A DNA stretch of 64,000 bases from Pictodentalium vernedei (Eukaryota; Mollusca; Scaphopoda; Dentaliida; Dentaliidae), in the NCBI GenBank assembly GCA_031216915.1, contig CM062292.1, positions 207,101,262 to 207,165,261 on the forward strand. Reading direction: 5' to 3'. Shown here in pieces: positions 54,601-64,000 of this stretch. The position numbers and the translations under genes are program-made. The stretch's first letter is position 1. The number at the start of each line of letters is the position of its first letter. The notes under the pieces are model-generated. The model made no database searches. It was not told the origin of the DNA and was given only the letters and a program-made list of their open reading frames with translations.

Positions 54601-56571
54601 AGAATCCGTAATTCTGTGACTGTTCTTATCCTCAGCTTTGCTGTTTAAATCAACACAATTGAGGTTGTTATCAACCTCAGCTTTCTTTGCCATGGACCGA
54701 GTCACAGCACATGCTGGAAAAGCAAAAGGAAAACATTCCTTCAAATTAATAATACTTTCATCTGTGCTCGGCTTATCCACCACTTGAGGTTCTACAGTGA
54801 CTTTGTCACCAGCTAAGTCATTTCCCAATAATAAAGAAATACCTTTTACAGGTAGAGTAGGTCTGATTCCTACTGTCACAGTCCCATTTACTAGGCTACT
54901 TCTTAAATTTATTTTATGAAGTGGGACCTCTAAAGAGTTTGACTCAATACCTGATATTAGAACTTGTGCCCCTGTAGCACTTTCTTCAGAAAATGGCAAA
55001 ATGCCTTCTAACATTAAAGACTGAGTAGCCCCTGTGTCTCTCAGTATTTTTATTGGTAAGGAACAGTGCTTATCCCCATCAAGGGAAACAAAGCCTTCAG
55101 AAATAAATGGCTTATAATTTTCTAAAGCGTCTTGCTTTATAACATAATTTTCAGGGCATGGAGCACATGCTAGTGCATTCTGTGAAGTAGAGGACTCATT
55201 TTTCCTTTTTAACAGCCAGCAATCAGGTAATAAATGACCTGCTTTCTTACAATAATTACAAGTTTTAGTTGAACTGTTGGGTCGTAATGGTGTAGGGCTG
55301 GCATTGGATGACTTATTCTCATTAGGCTTCCGATTAAATTTAGGTGGTGAAAAGTTTGTAGGATGGGAAGGATGATTGGAAGGATGAGTTTTATCTGAAG
55401 CTGGTCTAGGTCCACTTTGGAAAGAATTCTTGTGGGGCCAAAAATTTGTGGCGTTACAACTCATTTTATGAGTTAAGGCATAGTCATCTGCCAGTACTGC
55501 TGCTCTATTTAACGTGTCAACTTTTTGTTCATCCAGGTGGACCTTTATATCTGAATGTATCTTTCCTTTAAACTCCTCAATCAGCATCATTTCCTTTAAT
55601 TTTGTAAAATCTTTCCCTATTTCTTCTGAGTGGCACCACCTGTCAAATAGATTTTGCTTTTCTCTGGCAAATTCCACATGAGTTTGATTTTCATTTTTAT
55701 AATAATTTCTGAATTTCTGCCTATAGGCCTCTGGAACAAGTTCATATGCCTTAAGTATTGCCTCTTTAACAGCGTCATAATTGTTGCTTTGCTCAGAAGA
55801 TAGAGCGGAATAGATTTCTTGGGCCTTCCCTTTCAAAACACTTTGCAGTAGCAAAGTCCAGACATCCCTTGGCCATTCTAAACTTGTTGCCAGTTTTTCA
55901 AAATGTGAAAAATATTTATCAACTTCTTTTTCTTGAAAGGGGGGAACTAGCCTAACATGTTTAGGTGCATCAAATCTACTTGGAGAAATTACATTTGAGC
56001 CTTGATGTTGAGATTCTAATTCTTTTATTTTTATTTCCTTTTGGGCCTGAATTTCTAATTCTTTTAAGTGCATTTCTTTTTGAGCTTCTATTTCCCTTAA
56101 GTTTAATTCCCTTTCCTCTTTTTGAGCCTGAATTTGTTCCCTTTCTTTTTGAGCTTCTAATTCTTTTAATTTAATTTCATTTTCTCTTTCTTCTTTTTCT
56201 TTTTGAGCCTGAATTTGTTCCCTTTCTTTTTGAGCCTGAATTTGTTCCCTTTCTTTTTGAGCCTGAATTTCAATTTCTCTCATTTTTTGTTGCATTTCTA
56301 ACTTTTTTAATTCTAATTCTTACTTTTTGAGTTCAAGGGCATCAGTATGTTGTGGTTCAGAGGGGGGAGTTTCAGACTGAGGCAAAAGACCTTCTTCCAC
56401 ATAATGATTAACAATGAGCTGTTTAAGCTTATGTTTGTTCAGACCAGGGGTGGCAGGTAATTTTAGATAATGAGCAAGTTGGAATAAATCCTCCTTCTTA
56501 AGAGATTCTAAAAGGGCCAAACTAGGAGAGCCTTCAAATTCAGAAATAAATTCTGTCACAATAAATACCAT
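51700..56571 (-). pseudogene. gag-pol: Gag-Pol of the Gmr1-like element, two in-frame stops
   Basis: The frame runs from an ATG at 56,571 to a stop at 51,700, interrupted by TAA (56,319-56,317) and TAG (51,789-51,787). Numbering from 56,295: an upstream 83-codon part with a small SAP-like helical domain, a charged coiled coil of EQIQAQKER repeats (1-100), a capsid region (110-280) whose C-terminal half resembles the SCAN fold, a zinc knuckle CNYCKKAGHLLPDC (346), protease RDTGA (420), integrase HHCC (~678-720) with Asp ~750, Asp ~808 (SDQGSNF) and Glu ~844, RT with YIDD (1263), and RNase H from IDASDNG (~1408). The last RNase H Asp (ADALS) lies beyond the TAG. SCAN domains are known to derive from Gmr1-like Gag. 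No env or chromodomain. Confidence 0.93.
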
Positions 56572-56709
56572 GATGAAAAGGTTTGCTGGTTCTCAGAATA
56601 TAAATAATAATACTGAAATTTTCTAAGAAAATTTAAATGTTTTAAAATCGAGCCAAATAATAATTGCAATATGCAAATAAAGTTTTCTCGTTATCTTATA
56701 CTCAATCTC

Positions 56710-56724
56710 GGCAACGAGCCCCCA
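56710..56724 (-). promoter_or_regulatory. Primer binding site, tRNA-Pro type
   Basis: TGGGGGCTCGTTGCC on the minus strand, five bases after the LTR. Its first 11 bases match the proline-tRNA primer site known from murine leukaemia virus. Confidence 0.75.
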
Positions 56725-56729
56725 ATTTC

Positions 56730-57707
56730 TGTTACGGTGTGGAATTATTAATGATATTGGTAACAGAAAGAAATCTGAGAATCAGCAACAAAACTATGAA
56801 TTTAACTATTGTGAAATTTAATTAAAAAGAATTAATTTATAAAAAAAAATGATACAAAGATCTTTTACACTAATTGGTTTACAGAAAATAAAAACAGTGG
56901 TACTTATCAATTATTGAATTAGTCCAAAGTACAGTTTGACAGAATCCAGTAATCCAAGTGGTGAAGTATCTTCTGAAGAAAGTTACCAGCTGGTAGATGT
57001 AGTATTAAATCCAAGAATGTCTCTTCAGAAACAGTATCCCGTAGATTTGTAATAAAATTTTCACTTAGAAATTTCAGCAGTCTCCAATAAAATATAACAA
57101 AATGCTCCGTAAAATTCAAATGGAGTAAAAATGCAAGAAGTATTGGCACCACAGGTAATTTCCAAACAATCCAGTAGAATCCTGGCTTTTCACAAAATAT
57201 TATTCTGTTTCACAGAAAGTATAAATTCTCTTTCCGAAGACGAACAAATTCTCTTCAAAATTCTCTTTTGGAATCAATCTTCCAAATTCACAAAGAAGCA
57301 CTGCTTCTATAATAAATGCACTGTTCTGAAACAATAATATTCTCCAATGGAAATAACTGAAGTGAGTCTTTTTGAAAGGCTTTCTAAGAATGAGTTTTTG
57401 AATTCTGTTGACAAACCTTTATATAGTAACCAGATAGAATGTCCCAGAAGAGGAAGTTTCTGCAATGTTCTATTAGTTTCTGGGGGATTCTGTTAAAGTT
57501 CAAGTAAACAAGGTCATTGACCTATTTAAACAATTAAACAATCAACAGCTATATGTACAATATATCAGTGTAACAAAGATGTAAACAAGGTCACTGAGTG
57601 CAAAAGAGTTAGACCAGTCAGAAAATGCAGAAATAAAAAAAAATCTTTCTCACATAATTATCAACTTAAGGATATATCAATCTCAATATAATATGGGGGC
57701 TATAACA
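56730..57707 (-). repeat. 5' LTR of the Gmr1-like element
   Basis: 978 bp. Near-identical to 50,554-51,530 with a handful of substitutions and one-base indels (for example CAGTGG versus CAAGTGG). Confidence 0.95.
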
Positions 57708-57786
57708 GTTACGGCGCTTCAACTGACTCTTGTGTGGAGTGCAGAGTACTGCGGACGAATGAGAGGAGAATGAACTTAGCGTGCCC

Positions 57787-57815
57787 TAACCCTTTACCTG
57801 ACGTAACGGCCAAAA
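57787..57815. repeat. piggyBac-like MITE end fragment
   Basis: TAACCCTTTACCTGACGTAACGGCCAAAAC-type sequence matches the first 30 bases of copy 1 (17,015), cut short inside the hAT-like element. Confidence 0.55.
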
Positions 57816-59099
57816 CCGGCCAGCGATATGAGTGTTTCAGGCATGTATTTTATTTTTATATCATTTGAAAAGTGTGGGCAACTTGGGTGAGGGACAGAAC
57901 ACTTGCATGAATTAACAGCATAGATTTGAAGTTGTACATCAAAGTATTTTTCTTCAACACGTGCCAGTGATTAGGTTAGGTGAAATCAGTGCTTGTAATG
58001 CTGCTGAAATCTAAGTTGTAACATTATCGGCTTCAGCAAACAACAATGATTACATTGATATCCACTTTTCAATACAATTTAAAATAGGTCCACCATGAAA
58101 CAGAAATGTCTGATGTTTGTAATCATTAACCCCCACTATTGGCATTTTACGACTTCATCTTTGAGTTTCCAGACTAGTCGACTGGCAGATTTCAGAGTCG
58201 ATTTTTTCGAAAATCCAATCGACTTCGACTAGTCGACTAATCGTTTCAACACTCCCCGACAGCCGATGGTGTAAAGTAATGTTCCAGAGTATTTTCAACT
58301 CAAAAATCAAGACAGGGTGGATGGTCCAAGTGAGGGAGCTAATAGAGAACTACTCATTGGAGATCTCAGACCAAGACGTACATGTAGGGGTAACCCAGGG
58401 TAAAAAAATCATCAGAGAAAGTGTCATGGAGAATGTAATTGGCGAGAGGGGGTCAACTCAAAGTGAAGGAGGTCTTTGGGTAGCCTGCATGAGAAAGAGA
58501 AGCCTGGTTTTGAAGAGTACCTTGATGGCACCTTTGGGGGGGTCACTGCTGTTCAAGCTGAAGTCGCTGTCCCTGGAGCTGAGGGGAAAAATTGGGAAAA
58601 ACTGAAAAGGAGTGCCAGATGTGTAATTTAGGTGTGGTGGAGTTCCTGGAACACTTTCTTCTAGAATGCTCAAAATACCAGTCTAAAAGAATAATATTCA
58701 CAGAGAGTATAATGGGAAAGTGGGATGGGAGAATGAAGGACATGTGGTTAGTGGATGTCTCAAAGGAGAGGGTTAATTTGCTAATCAGAGAGATTGGGAA
58801 GAATGGGGCAAGGGGTGTCATCAAGCAGTTCGTCTCCAAGTGTTGGGAGGAGAGAAGAAGCATGGGAATAGTGAGGTGGTTGGGAGCACAGGGGGACCTT
58901 GCCAGAGATTGCAGAGAACTGCGACAATTCAGTAGCCGGCCAAAGTGTTATTATTATTATAGTACTAATAGTAATAATAGTACTGTTCTAATCAACACTT
59001 TTTGTGACAAACGTTTTGTATGTATTCTGATTGTCTTCTTGAAAATCATGAAAAATATTAGGCCACACTTTATCCCAGTTGCCTACATGGTGGCATGAT

Positions 59100-59335
59100 G
59101 ACGCCATGTATTTAGGTGACCTGCACGTTGATGGTGAACATGTCTTCAACCGCTGTAATCCTGCTTGAGCGCAGCTTGAACAGAGTTAGAATGTTGAGAA
59201 GCTGACAGTTGCTCATTGATGCTCGATGGCTCTATCCTGGTACTCCTCTTCCTCCACCCATAAAACTGTCACGATCACGATTAGCAGTTGTGCATAAGTA
59301 TGTGACCTTAAACACCAATAAATAAATAAATAATA
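59100..59335 (+). mobile_element. SINE copy, plus orientation, with (AATA)n tail
   Basis: Matches 36,480-36,765 in reverse over most of its length, including ACATGTCTTCAACCGCTGTA and TGACCTTAAACACCAATAAA. Follows directly on the LINE 3' end region. 5' head missing. Confidence 0.8.
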
Positions 59336-60002
59336 ATAGTTATTTGAAAGTCTCTTTAGCGTAAAACAAGAAATTGAGATGTAAATGCAAAATGCGGTTA
59401 TTATTTATTATTCTGGCTGTGGTACCTTGTCATGCCTTTTTTCTGCCCCTGGCATTCATGTACTGTATATGAGTCAGAGAAAGAATATGAAAGAGAACTG
59501 AATGAATTTAATATTTATTTGAAATTAATAACAGAACTTCAACTTGAGTCATGACAAAAACAAACATGAATCATATAAAAAATAAACTCTACTAACTAGT
59601 AGTGAATAAAAACCATGTTGGGTCTAATTGTTGTATGTAAAAGCTATATCCAATTTGTGCTCATTTCACTCGAATTTCTCATGTGGCCGCTTGAATTTTG
59701 AGATGCAATGAGTATATATTGGACAATGACTTGCATTTTGAGGTTTCAACTTACTTTTTGTATCACAATGATTTCTGATGATACTTTAAATAAAAGCACT
59801 GTACATTTACAGGGGCGAATCCAGAATTTTTTGTCTTGGGGGGGAGGGGGGGATCATGCAAAGTCCACATTGGATAAAAAAAAATTGCCAGCCGAAACCT
59901 TGAGTGTGCCCCACCCCCACCCCGATCTGCCCTTGCATTTACACGGTTCTTTATTTTTAAAATTCCCCCCCTCCCCTCCCCCCCACCCCCCCCCCCCCCC
60001 CC
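59336..60002. other. Intergenic with G and C tracts
   Basis: No gene. CAGGGGCGAATCCAGAATTTTT followed by a G tract (59,810-59,850), a pattern resembling worn MITE ends, and a C-rich tract at 59,967-60,002. Frames 59,708-60,136 are artefacts of the tracts. Confidence 0.55.
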
Positions 60003-60275
60003 GAGAGTGTGTCAATACAAGGCTCTGCAGCACAGCACAGACAGGGTTAGATTGGTTGGCGACATGCGCACCATCGACGCGCAGTACGCCTTCGTACACA
60101 GCATCATCGTGCCCCCATGTAGGCAATTGGAGTTAAATGCCTTGTCCAAGGACACAACACGGGAGTGCGAATCAGTCGCTGACATGGTCACCCATCCAAC
60201 TACTAACCACGCTCGATGTTGCTTAACTTCGGTGATCTGATGAGAACCGGTTACTGCGACGCCAGCACGCCCCTG
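60003..60275 (-). mobile_element. SINE with 5S rRNA-like head
   Basis: On the minus strand, 60,260-60,185 resembles 5S rRNA: GATCACCGAAGTTAAGCAAC (box A region) and TGGTTAGTAGTTGGATGGG plus TGACC (box C, one or two differences from the usual). The body GTCCTTGGACAAGGCATTTA, GCCTACATGGGGGCACGATG and GTACTGCGCGTCGATGGTGC continues into the SINE family seen at 36.5 and 59.1 kb. The 3' end and tail are lost at a C tract. Such 5S-derived heads define SINE3-type elements and provide a pol III promoter. Confidence 0.82.
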
Positions 60276-60589
60276 GCAACATCCTTAAATATACGTGGTA
60301 CTTAGTATTATATTATTACTGTAGGATACATTGATTATGATTCCGGTAGTGTAGCTCATAAAATTTGGATTTTGTCCACACTTAGGCTCTATCAGGATGC
60401 CCTTGGGCTCATGATGTCTTTGGGAAAATTTTTGGTGTAATTTTTCGAATTTAGTTTTGATTGCTATTATTCATGTATCCTTATCATATATTTTATTGTG
60501 GCGTTTGTGGGAGTGCTACCAACTTTGTTTTTTGATTGAATTATAAAGCTTACTGCACTTAATTCAAGGCGAGGAAGTCGACCCCGGAT
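60276..60589. other. Intergenic, no gene
   Basis: AT-rich DNA without recognisable features. Confidence 0.45.
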
Positions 60590-61995
60590 TTGCATGCTTG
60601 TTGCCTTGCTTGTAGTCGATGCACTCCTACGGTTTCTTGTCCTACTTGTGTACACACGACCGCATGCTAGCTACCCGACTTCGGATATCTACCCAGCTGC
60701 ACGAAGACGGAGCCAGTCTTCACCCGTGAAGTCGGACCATCCGGTAGCTTGCGATCTGAGGCTTCGATCAGAAGAAAAGAGATCTATTTCAGGATCTTCG
60801 TCCCAGGAGCAGCAAAATACAGTAGACCACTGCTCCTGACTGCACAGCTGATTGCAGCATCCCAGCAAGTGCAAGAGCATCCTTCTGCAGACTCCGGTGG
60901 TGAGCTGTCGGATGGTGCTGAGTCGGTCTGTACACTCAGATGTGATGGACCGAATGTCACAGCTGTATCAGTCGGATGATGAAAGGGACAAGGAAGAGGG
61001 TTACCCTTCCCTTTTGGAACAGCATATGGTAGCGATGAATTTCATTTATCAATACTATACTGACTTTGTTCCACCTGATAAACAAGCTGCTAGAGAGAAA
61101 CCGCTGTCGTCTCTAGAAGCAGATTTCGTGTGGAGGAAAGAGGATGTTCTTTTCTTCCTGAAACAGTCTCAACAGATGTCGGAGGCCTTTCGCCATCTGA
61201 ACGACGCCATATTCAACCTCTCTAGTGATAAGAGGAAGGCGGTTTCTTATCGACATCTTCCATAAATATACCATTCCTTGGACCATGTTCATATAAAACG
61301 GTTGGAGAAGTTGTCCAGAGAGCTCCTCTGCGTTTAGATGAGCAGGCCCGGGGATGTAGATATGTCCCTACCTGCATCATTCAGTATACGCTCGGAAGTG
61401 ATGGAATGTGCTATTTCATCCAACAGAGCGAATCTGGATGCGATGTCCTACACAGATCACCTCAACAGAGCTATGACGCAATGTCTTAATGGGAAGGAAT
61501 TTGAGGACGTTTATTCCTCGCTTAGAGTTCTTTCCAGGGCAGTCATGTATGCCATGTACAACTCCGCCTTGACAGTGGCAAATTGGGAATTGATCAGACG
61601 TGATGCTGCCCTTGCGTTGTCATCACTTATAGATGACAAGGTGAAAAGCTCTCTCCGAGTCTCTCTGGTTTCCGGATATACTCTATTTGACGGCGAGCTT
61701 TCGTTCGTCTATGAACAGGCTACAAGAAAGCTTCCAGTACACTGCTACTGAAGTCTGCGTCTCAACAACACGCTTCAGCAGACTGGGGTAAGTGAGGCCG
61801 TTCCACTTCAAATCAACTAAGGGAACTCCCCGAGGGGGTACAAGAAACTCCGGAGGTCGTCAGTATAATGACTTGGGAAAGGGGCGCAGGTCTGATCCAG
61901 ACTATAGGTCATATGCCCCCAAGGCAACAGGACGAGGTTCTTCGTGGGGAGTATGTAGTTTCTCCTTCTGTAAGCCTCGTAAGTCATGCAGGTGA
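60590..61995 (+). pseudogene. Decayed DIRS-type gag
   Basis: Frames 60,852-61,265 and 61,338-61,751 are in the same phase but separated by stops at 61,263 and near 61,336. They encode an all-helical protein (ADFVWRKEDVLFFLK, SLPASFSIRSEV, ISSNRANLDAMSYTDHL, RRDAALALSSLIDDKV) followed by an Arg/Gly-rich end (61,792-61,995), which resembles the ORF1 product of DIRS-type elements. Upstream 60,690-60,850 gives a Ser-rich, frame-shifted start. Confidence 0.6.
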
Positions 61996-62009
61996 TGAAT
62001 AAGACCTCT

Positions 62010-62345
62010 GTTGCTTACCAGTTGGCGGAAGGTTATCAAACTTTGCGAGAAACTGGATTAAGTCACGAAGATCAGTGGGTAAAAGTGTAGTCTCGGAAGG
62101 CCTACGGCTATGATTCCGAACAAAAACGCCGACTTACAAGATGTCCGCGTTGGACAAATCTTCCAGCGGATCCTTTCAAAAGAGAGTCACACCTAGTGGA
62201 GGTACAGGCTCTCTTATTGAAGGAAACAATAGAGGTCGTCAAGAATAGACTTCTGTTGCTTTCCACTTAGCGGAAGGTTATCAACCTCGCAAAAAAGTGG
62301 ATGGAAATTGCAGAAGATCAGTGGATGAGAATGTAGTCTTGGCAG
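62010..62345 (+). pseudogene. DIRS-type RT start, two tandem remnants
   Basis: Two related segments (about 62,018-62,125 and 62,240-62,345) share GCGGAAGGTTATCAA, AACTGGAT-like, GAAGATCAGTGG and GTAGTCT.GG. In one frame they read as GRL..F..NW...T.DQWV, the N-terminal block of DIRS-type reverse transcriptases. No intact frame. Confidence 0.5.
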
Positions 62346-63092
62346 GCCTGCGACTATCAGTCTGAGCAAAGGCTGATAACTGCAGACTTAGACACATTAT
62401 TGTACACATTATATAAATTCTTGATCTGCTTTTTGGGCTATTTGGATCAGTTATGGAACTGCCAACAGGCCGTCTATGCATATGTTCTCCATTTTTGGCA
62501 CCATTATTCAGAGTAGTATATTCTTTCTCCGAACAATCAGTGGTTGTTGCAGACCTAGGAAAAAATGAATTATTTCTTTTCAACCTACTCACAATTGTTT
62601 ACAATTGGCTGTAACGTAAGTGCAAGCCCTACTTTGGAACTAACTCAAGCTTTTAAGAAACTTTTCCAAACAAGTTGGAAAAGTAATAGAGTGCAAAAGC
62701 ACGAAAAAGATCGAAAAAGGATCGAGCGAGACCAGCGCTCGAAATTACAGGTACTCTCTCTGCACACCTCTTGCGTTTACCGAGCGCATGCACAACAACC
62801 GTGACGTCAATTCCTTTTATTTCCGCCATTGTACATGGTCGGAAATTTTTGTGACTCGTGCTATTCTTAGCTATTATCTTTGTGAACAACTTATTGTGCT
62901 ATCTTCATCTGATTGTGTGCAAGTGGATTGTATCCTTTGTCAAGCTTTCAAAATTATTGATATTTAATGCTATTTTTGATCATTTTTGCTTGTATTTTCA
63001 CACATGGTCTTGTTTTTCCCCCACGTGTGAACACAACCTTTGTTCTGTTTTCCGTCGGCGGGAAGCTTGATTTCAATATTCACATTCATATT
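62346..63092 (+). other. Probable 5' non-coding region of a DIRS-type element
   Basis: No gene. It includes GAGCGCATGCAC (62,782-62,793), TGACGTCA (62,802-62,809) and CCGCCAT (62,823-62,829), in the same order as in the foldback arms (left arm reading CRE, NRF1, YY1 in shifted order). They may form a promoter for the ORF at 63,093. The element's end could not be placed. Confidence 0.4.
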
Positions 63093-64000
63093 ATGCCAAA
63101 GACTATTCCTTGTACCTCTTGCTTGCAGGTGAAACATGTGGACGACTCTCATTCCACATGTGTCACTTGCAATAATTGTACTCAGGCCCAATCATGTGGT
63201 ATTTGTGGGGTTTGGTCCTCAGAATTCTGGGCTTCTGTTAACAAGGTGGTTCTGTCCAGAGCTAGAACCCCTCGTTCTCGGGGTAAGGGTAGCCGTGCCG
63301 TATCAGACATTTCTGTTAGCGCACATGGTGACTCTGTCACACAGGATGCTGATCTGTCTTTTTCTGAGGCGAGTTCCTCTGCAACTGTTGACGGTGCTAG
63401 TTCAGTGATACCTGACATGGAGACCGTGGTCTCTTTGTCTTCTGATGTCACTCTTGAGGCGTCTGTTTTCGTAGAGAGCTTCTCCGAGGTAAGCGCGGTG
63501 ACCCTCTCCGATTTGCCTCCTACGTCATCGACAGTTGCTGAGGAAATTGTTACTACAGATCCTATTCTGTATGATTGTGGCTCTTCCATCTCCTCTGGGG
63601 ATGGTATACAGTCTCGGGGGACCGAGGCTGTATCTGCTGGTGTGTCTGTGAGCTCTCAGCTTCCCCTGGCTTCGCGGCAAAGCTGTGTGGGTTTGCTGTC
63701 TGCTCCGCCTCATCTGGCTAGGTTTGCTCGTAGTCGGTTGAGCCGTTCGGTCGCTTCGGCAGCGATTCCTCGCCCCTTGAGCAAATCGTTTATTATTCCT
63801 CCTTCCCCTGCTAGTGTGCCGACTAGCAGGATGGGGTTGGGACATTGGTATCCAGGGCCTGCTGTTCGGCAGAGGTCAGTGACAGCCCCGGTTAGCTGTC
63901 ACTCTCGGAATCTTCCTCCGGTGATTCCTCACTGTGATCCGAGTCTGGATGTCGATCGATGCTTGCCGTCGGTCTCAGAGGATGGGCTGTTGGGACCTTC
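63093..64000 (+). CDS. DIRS-type ORF1 (gag-like), open to window end
   Basis: An uninterrupted frame of 302 codons from the ATG at 63,093 that leaves the window. It opens with a cysteine-rich N-terminus (CTSCLQV, CVTCNNC, CGICGVWS; about residues 7-43), then a long Ser/Thr/Val-rich, low-complexity region with Asp/Glu clusters, then a basic and proline-rich part (SRLSRSVASAAIPRP). A Cys/His-rich start with CxxCxxW followed by an S-rich middle is typical of DIRS-element ORF1. Being downstream of a decayed DIRS gag/RT remnant supports the call but does not prove it. Long openness without stops argues for a young copy. Confidence 0.62.
   Translation, partial: MPKTIPCTSCLQVKHVDDSHSTCVTCNNCTQAQSCGICGVWSSEFWASVNKVVLSRARTPRSRGKGSRAVSDISVSAHGDSVTQDADLSFSEASSSATVDGASSVIPDMETVVSLSSDVTLEASVFVESFSEVSAVTLSDLPPTSSTVAEEIVTTDPILYDCGSSISSGDGIQSRGTEAVSAGVSVSSQLPLASRQSCVGLLSAPPHLARFARSRLSRSVASAAIPRPLSKSFIIPPSPASVPTSRMGLGHWYPGPAVRQRSVTAPVSCHSRNLPPVIPHCDPSLDVDRCLPSVSEDGLLGP

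Larger units (their letters stand above)
50554..57707 (-). mobile_element. Gmr1-like Ty3/gypsy retrotransposon
   Basis: A 7.15-kb element with LTRs of 977/978 bp (50,554-51,530; 56,730-57,707) that differ at only a few sites, and a 5-bp target duplication GTTAC (50,549-50,553; 57,708-57,712). One long frame runs gag, protease, integrase, reverse transcriptase, RNase H. Integrase ahead of RT is the Ty1/copia order and, in gypsy-like elements, defines the Gmr1 group. The RT has YIDD and the FVTPFG and GMKNSPAMFQ motifs of Ty3/gypsy. Two in-frame stops (56,319-56,317 and 51,789-51,787) are the only clear lesions. Confidence 0.95.
49927..58254. mobile_element. hAT-like element with GACTAGTCGAC repeats, split by Gmr1 element
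   Basis: TIRs TAGTGTTGAAACGATTA and (revcomp) GAGTGTTGAAACGATTA. CCCGACAG at 49,919-49,926 and 58,255-58,262 is an 8-bp target duplication, and the unoccupied site is at 40,244-40,251. Without the LTR element it would be about 1.17 kb. Subterminal GACTAGTCGAC motifs lie near both ends. No transposase. It includes a piggyBac-like MITE fragment (57,787-57,815). Confidence 0.87.
49706..58965 (+). mobile_element. LINE copy split by nested insertions
   Basis: Two halves, 49,706-49,926 and 58,255-58,965, are contiguous in the sister copy at 40,050-40,958. The first encodes YGTEVVPLNQT and the LELGYLNY-like region; the second FNSKIKTGWM, the CQMCNLGVVEFLEHFLLEC motif and the (TTA)n tail. The frame is broken in several places. 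The hAT-like and Gmr1-like elements fill the gap. Confidence 0.88.

Noticed and set aside
60185-60260. Genuine 5S rRNA gene
   Set aside because: Only part of 5S is present, with mismatches, joined to a SINE body shared with other copies.
63182-63845. Minus-strand ORFs over the DIRS-type ORF1
   Set aside because: Antisense shadows of the longer plus-strand frame starting at 63,093.

Overview
The window looks like intergenic DNA from a metazoan, most probably an aquatic invertebrate. I recognise no host gene. What can be identified is a dense, nested set of transposable elements and simple repeats: two Ty3/gypsy LTR retrotransposons, DIRS-type sequences, two kinds of LINE fragment, a SINE with a 5S-rRNA-like head, several miniature inverted-repeat elements (MITEs) and one large inverted-repeat element with its own genes. 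Many G/C homopolymers and a 1.6-kb (AGT)n array lie between them. The phylum cannot be fixed from this sequence. Gmr1-like gypsy elements were first described from deuterostomes, which is a weak hint only.

Layout, 0-30 kb. 585-9397 (minus strand) is an env-bearing Ty3/gypsy element with two 396-bp LTRs that differ at about four sites. Its integrase ends in a chromodomain, its env-like protein has baculovirus-F/errantivirus features, and its gag-pol is broken in many places. 9.4-25 kb holds diffuse repeats: an A-B-A direct repeat (12,979-15,443) with a second B copy at 24.5 kb, a piggyBac-like MITE family with TTAA ends, a hAT-like MITE with an 8-bp target duplication, and the (AGT)n array between 0.4-kb inverted repeats (17.6-21.7 kb). 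25,231-30,468 is a 5.2-kb element with about 1.38-kb inverted terminal arms around a compact set of minus-strand genes. Three of these genes have a TATA box 62-66 bp before the ATG, and two of them are paralogues (C2H2 finger plus helical domain).

Layout, 30-64 kb. 30.9-32.4 kb is a degenerate ~185-bp satellite interrupted by a MITE. 34.6-35.6 kb is an old solo arm of the 25-30 kb element. 36-42 kb has SINE and LINE pieces. 41.6-48.98 kb is a series of TIR and palindromic elements, one with a 13-bp target duplication. 49.7-58.97 kb is a three-level nest: a LINE copy split by a hAT-like element (8-bp TSD, empty site at 40,244), itself split by a Gmr1-like LTR retrotransposon (5-bp TSD) whose integrase precedes its reverse transcriptase. 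The last 4 kb hold a SINE with a 5S-like head, a decayed DIRS-type gag/RT remnant, and the 5' part of a fresher DIRS-type element whose first ORF is open to the window end.

The most unusual unit is the 25-30 kb element. It behaves like a small, densely packed genome: repeated promoter-leader modules, one gene's stop codon inside the next gene's TATA box, and terminal arms carrying NRF1-, CRE- and YY1-like sites. I cannot assign it to a named superfamily from sequence alone.
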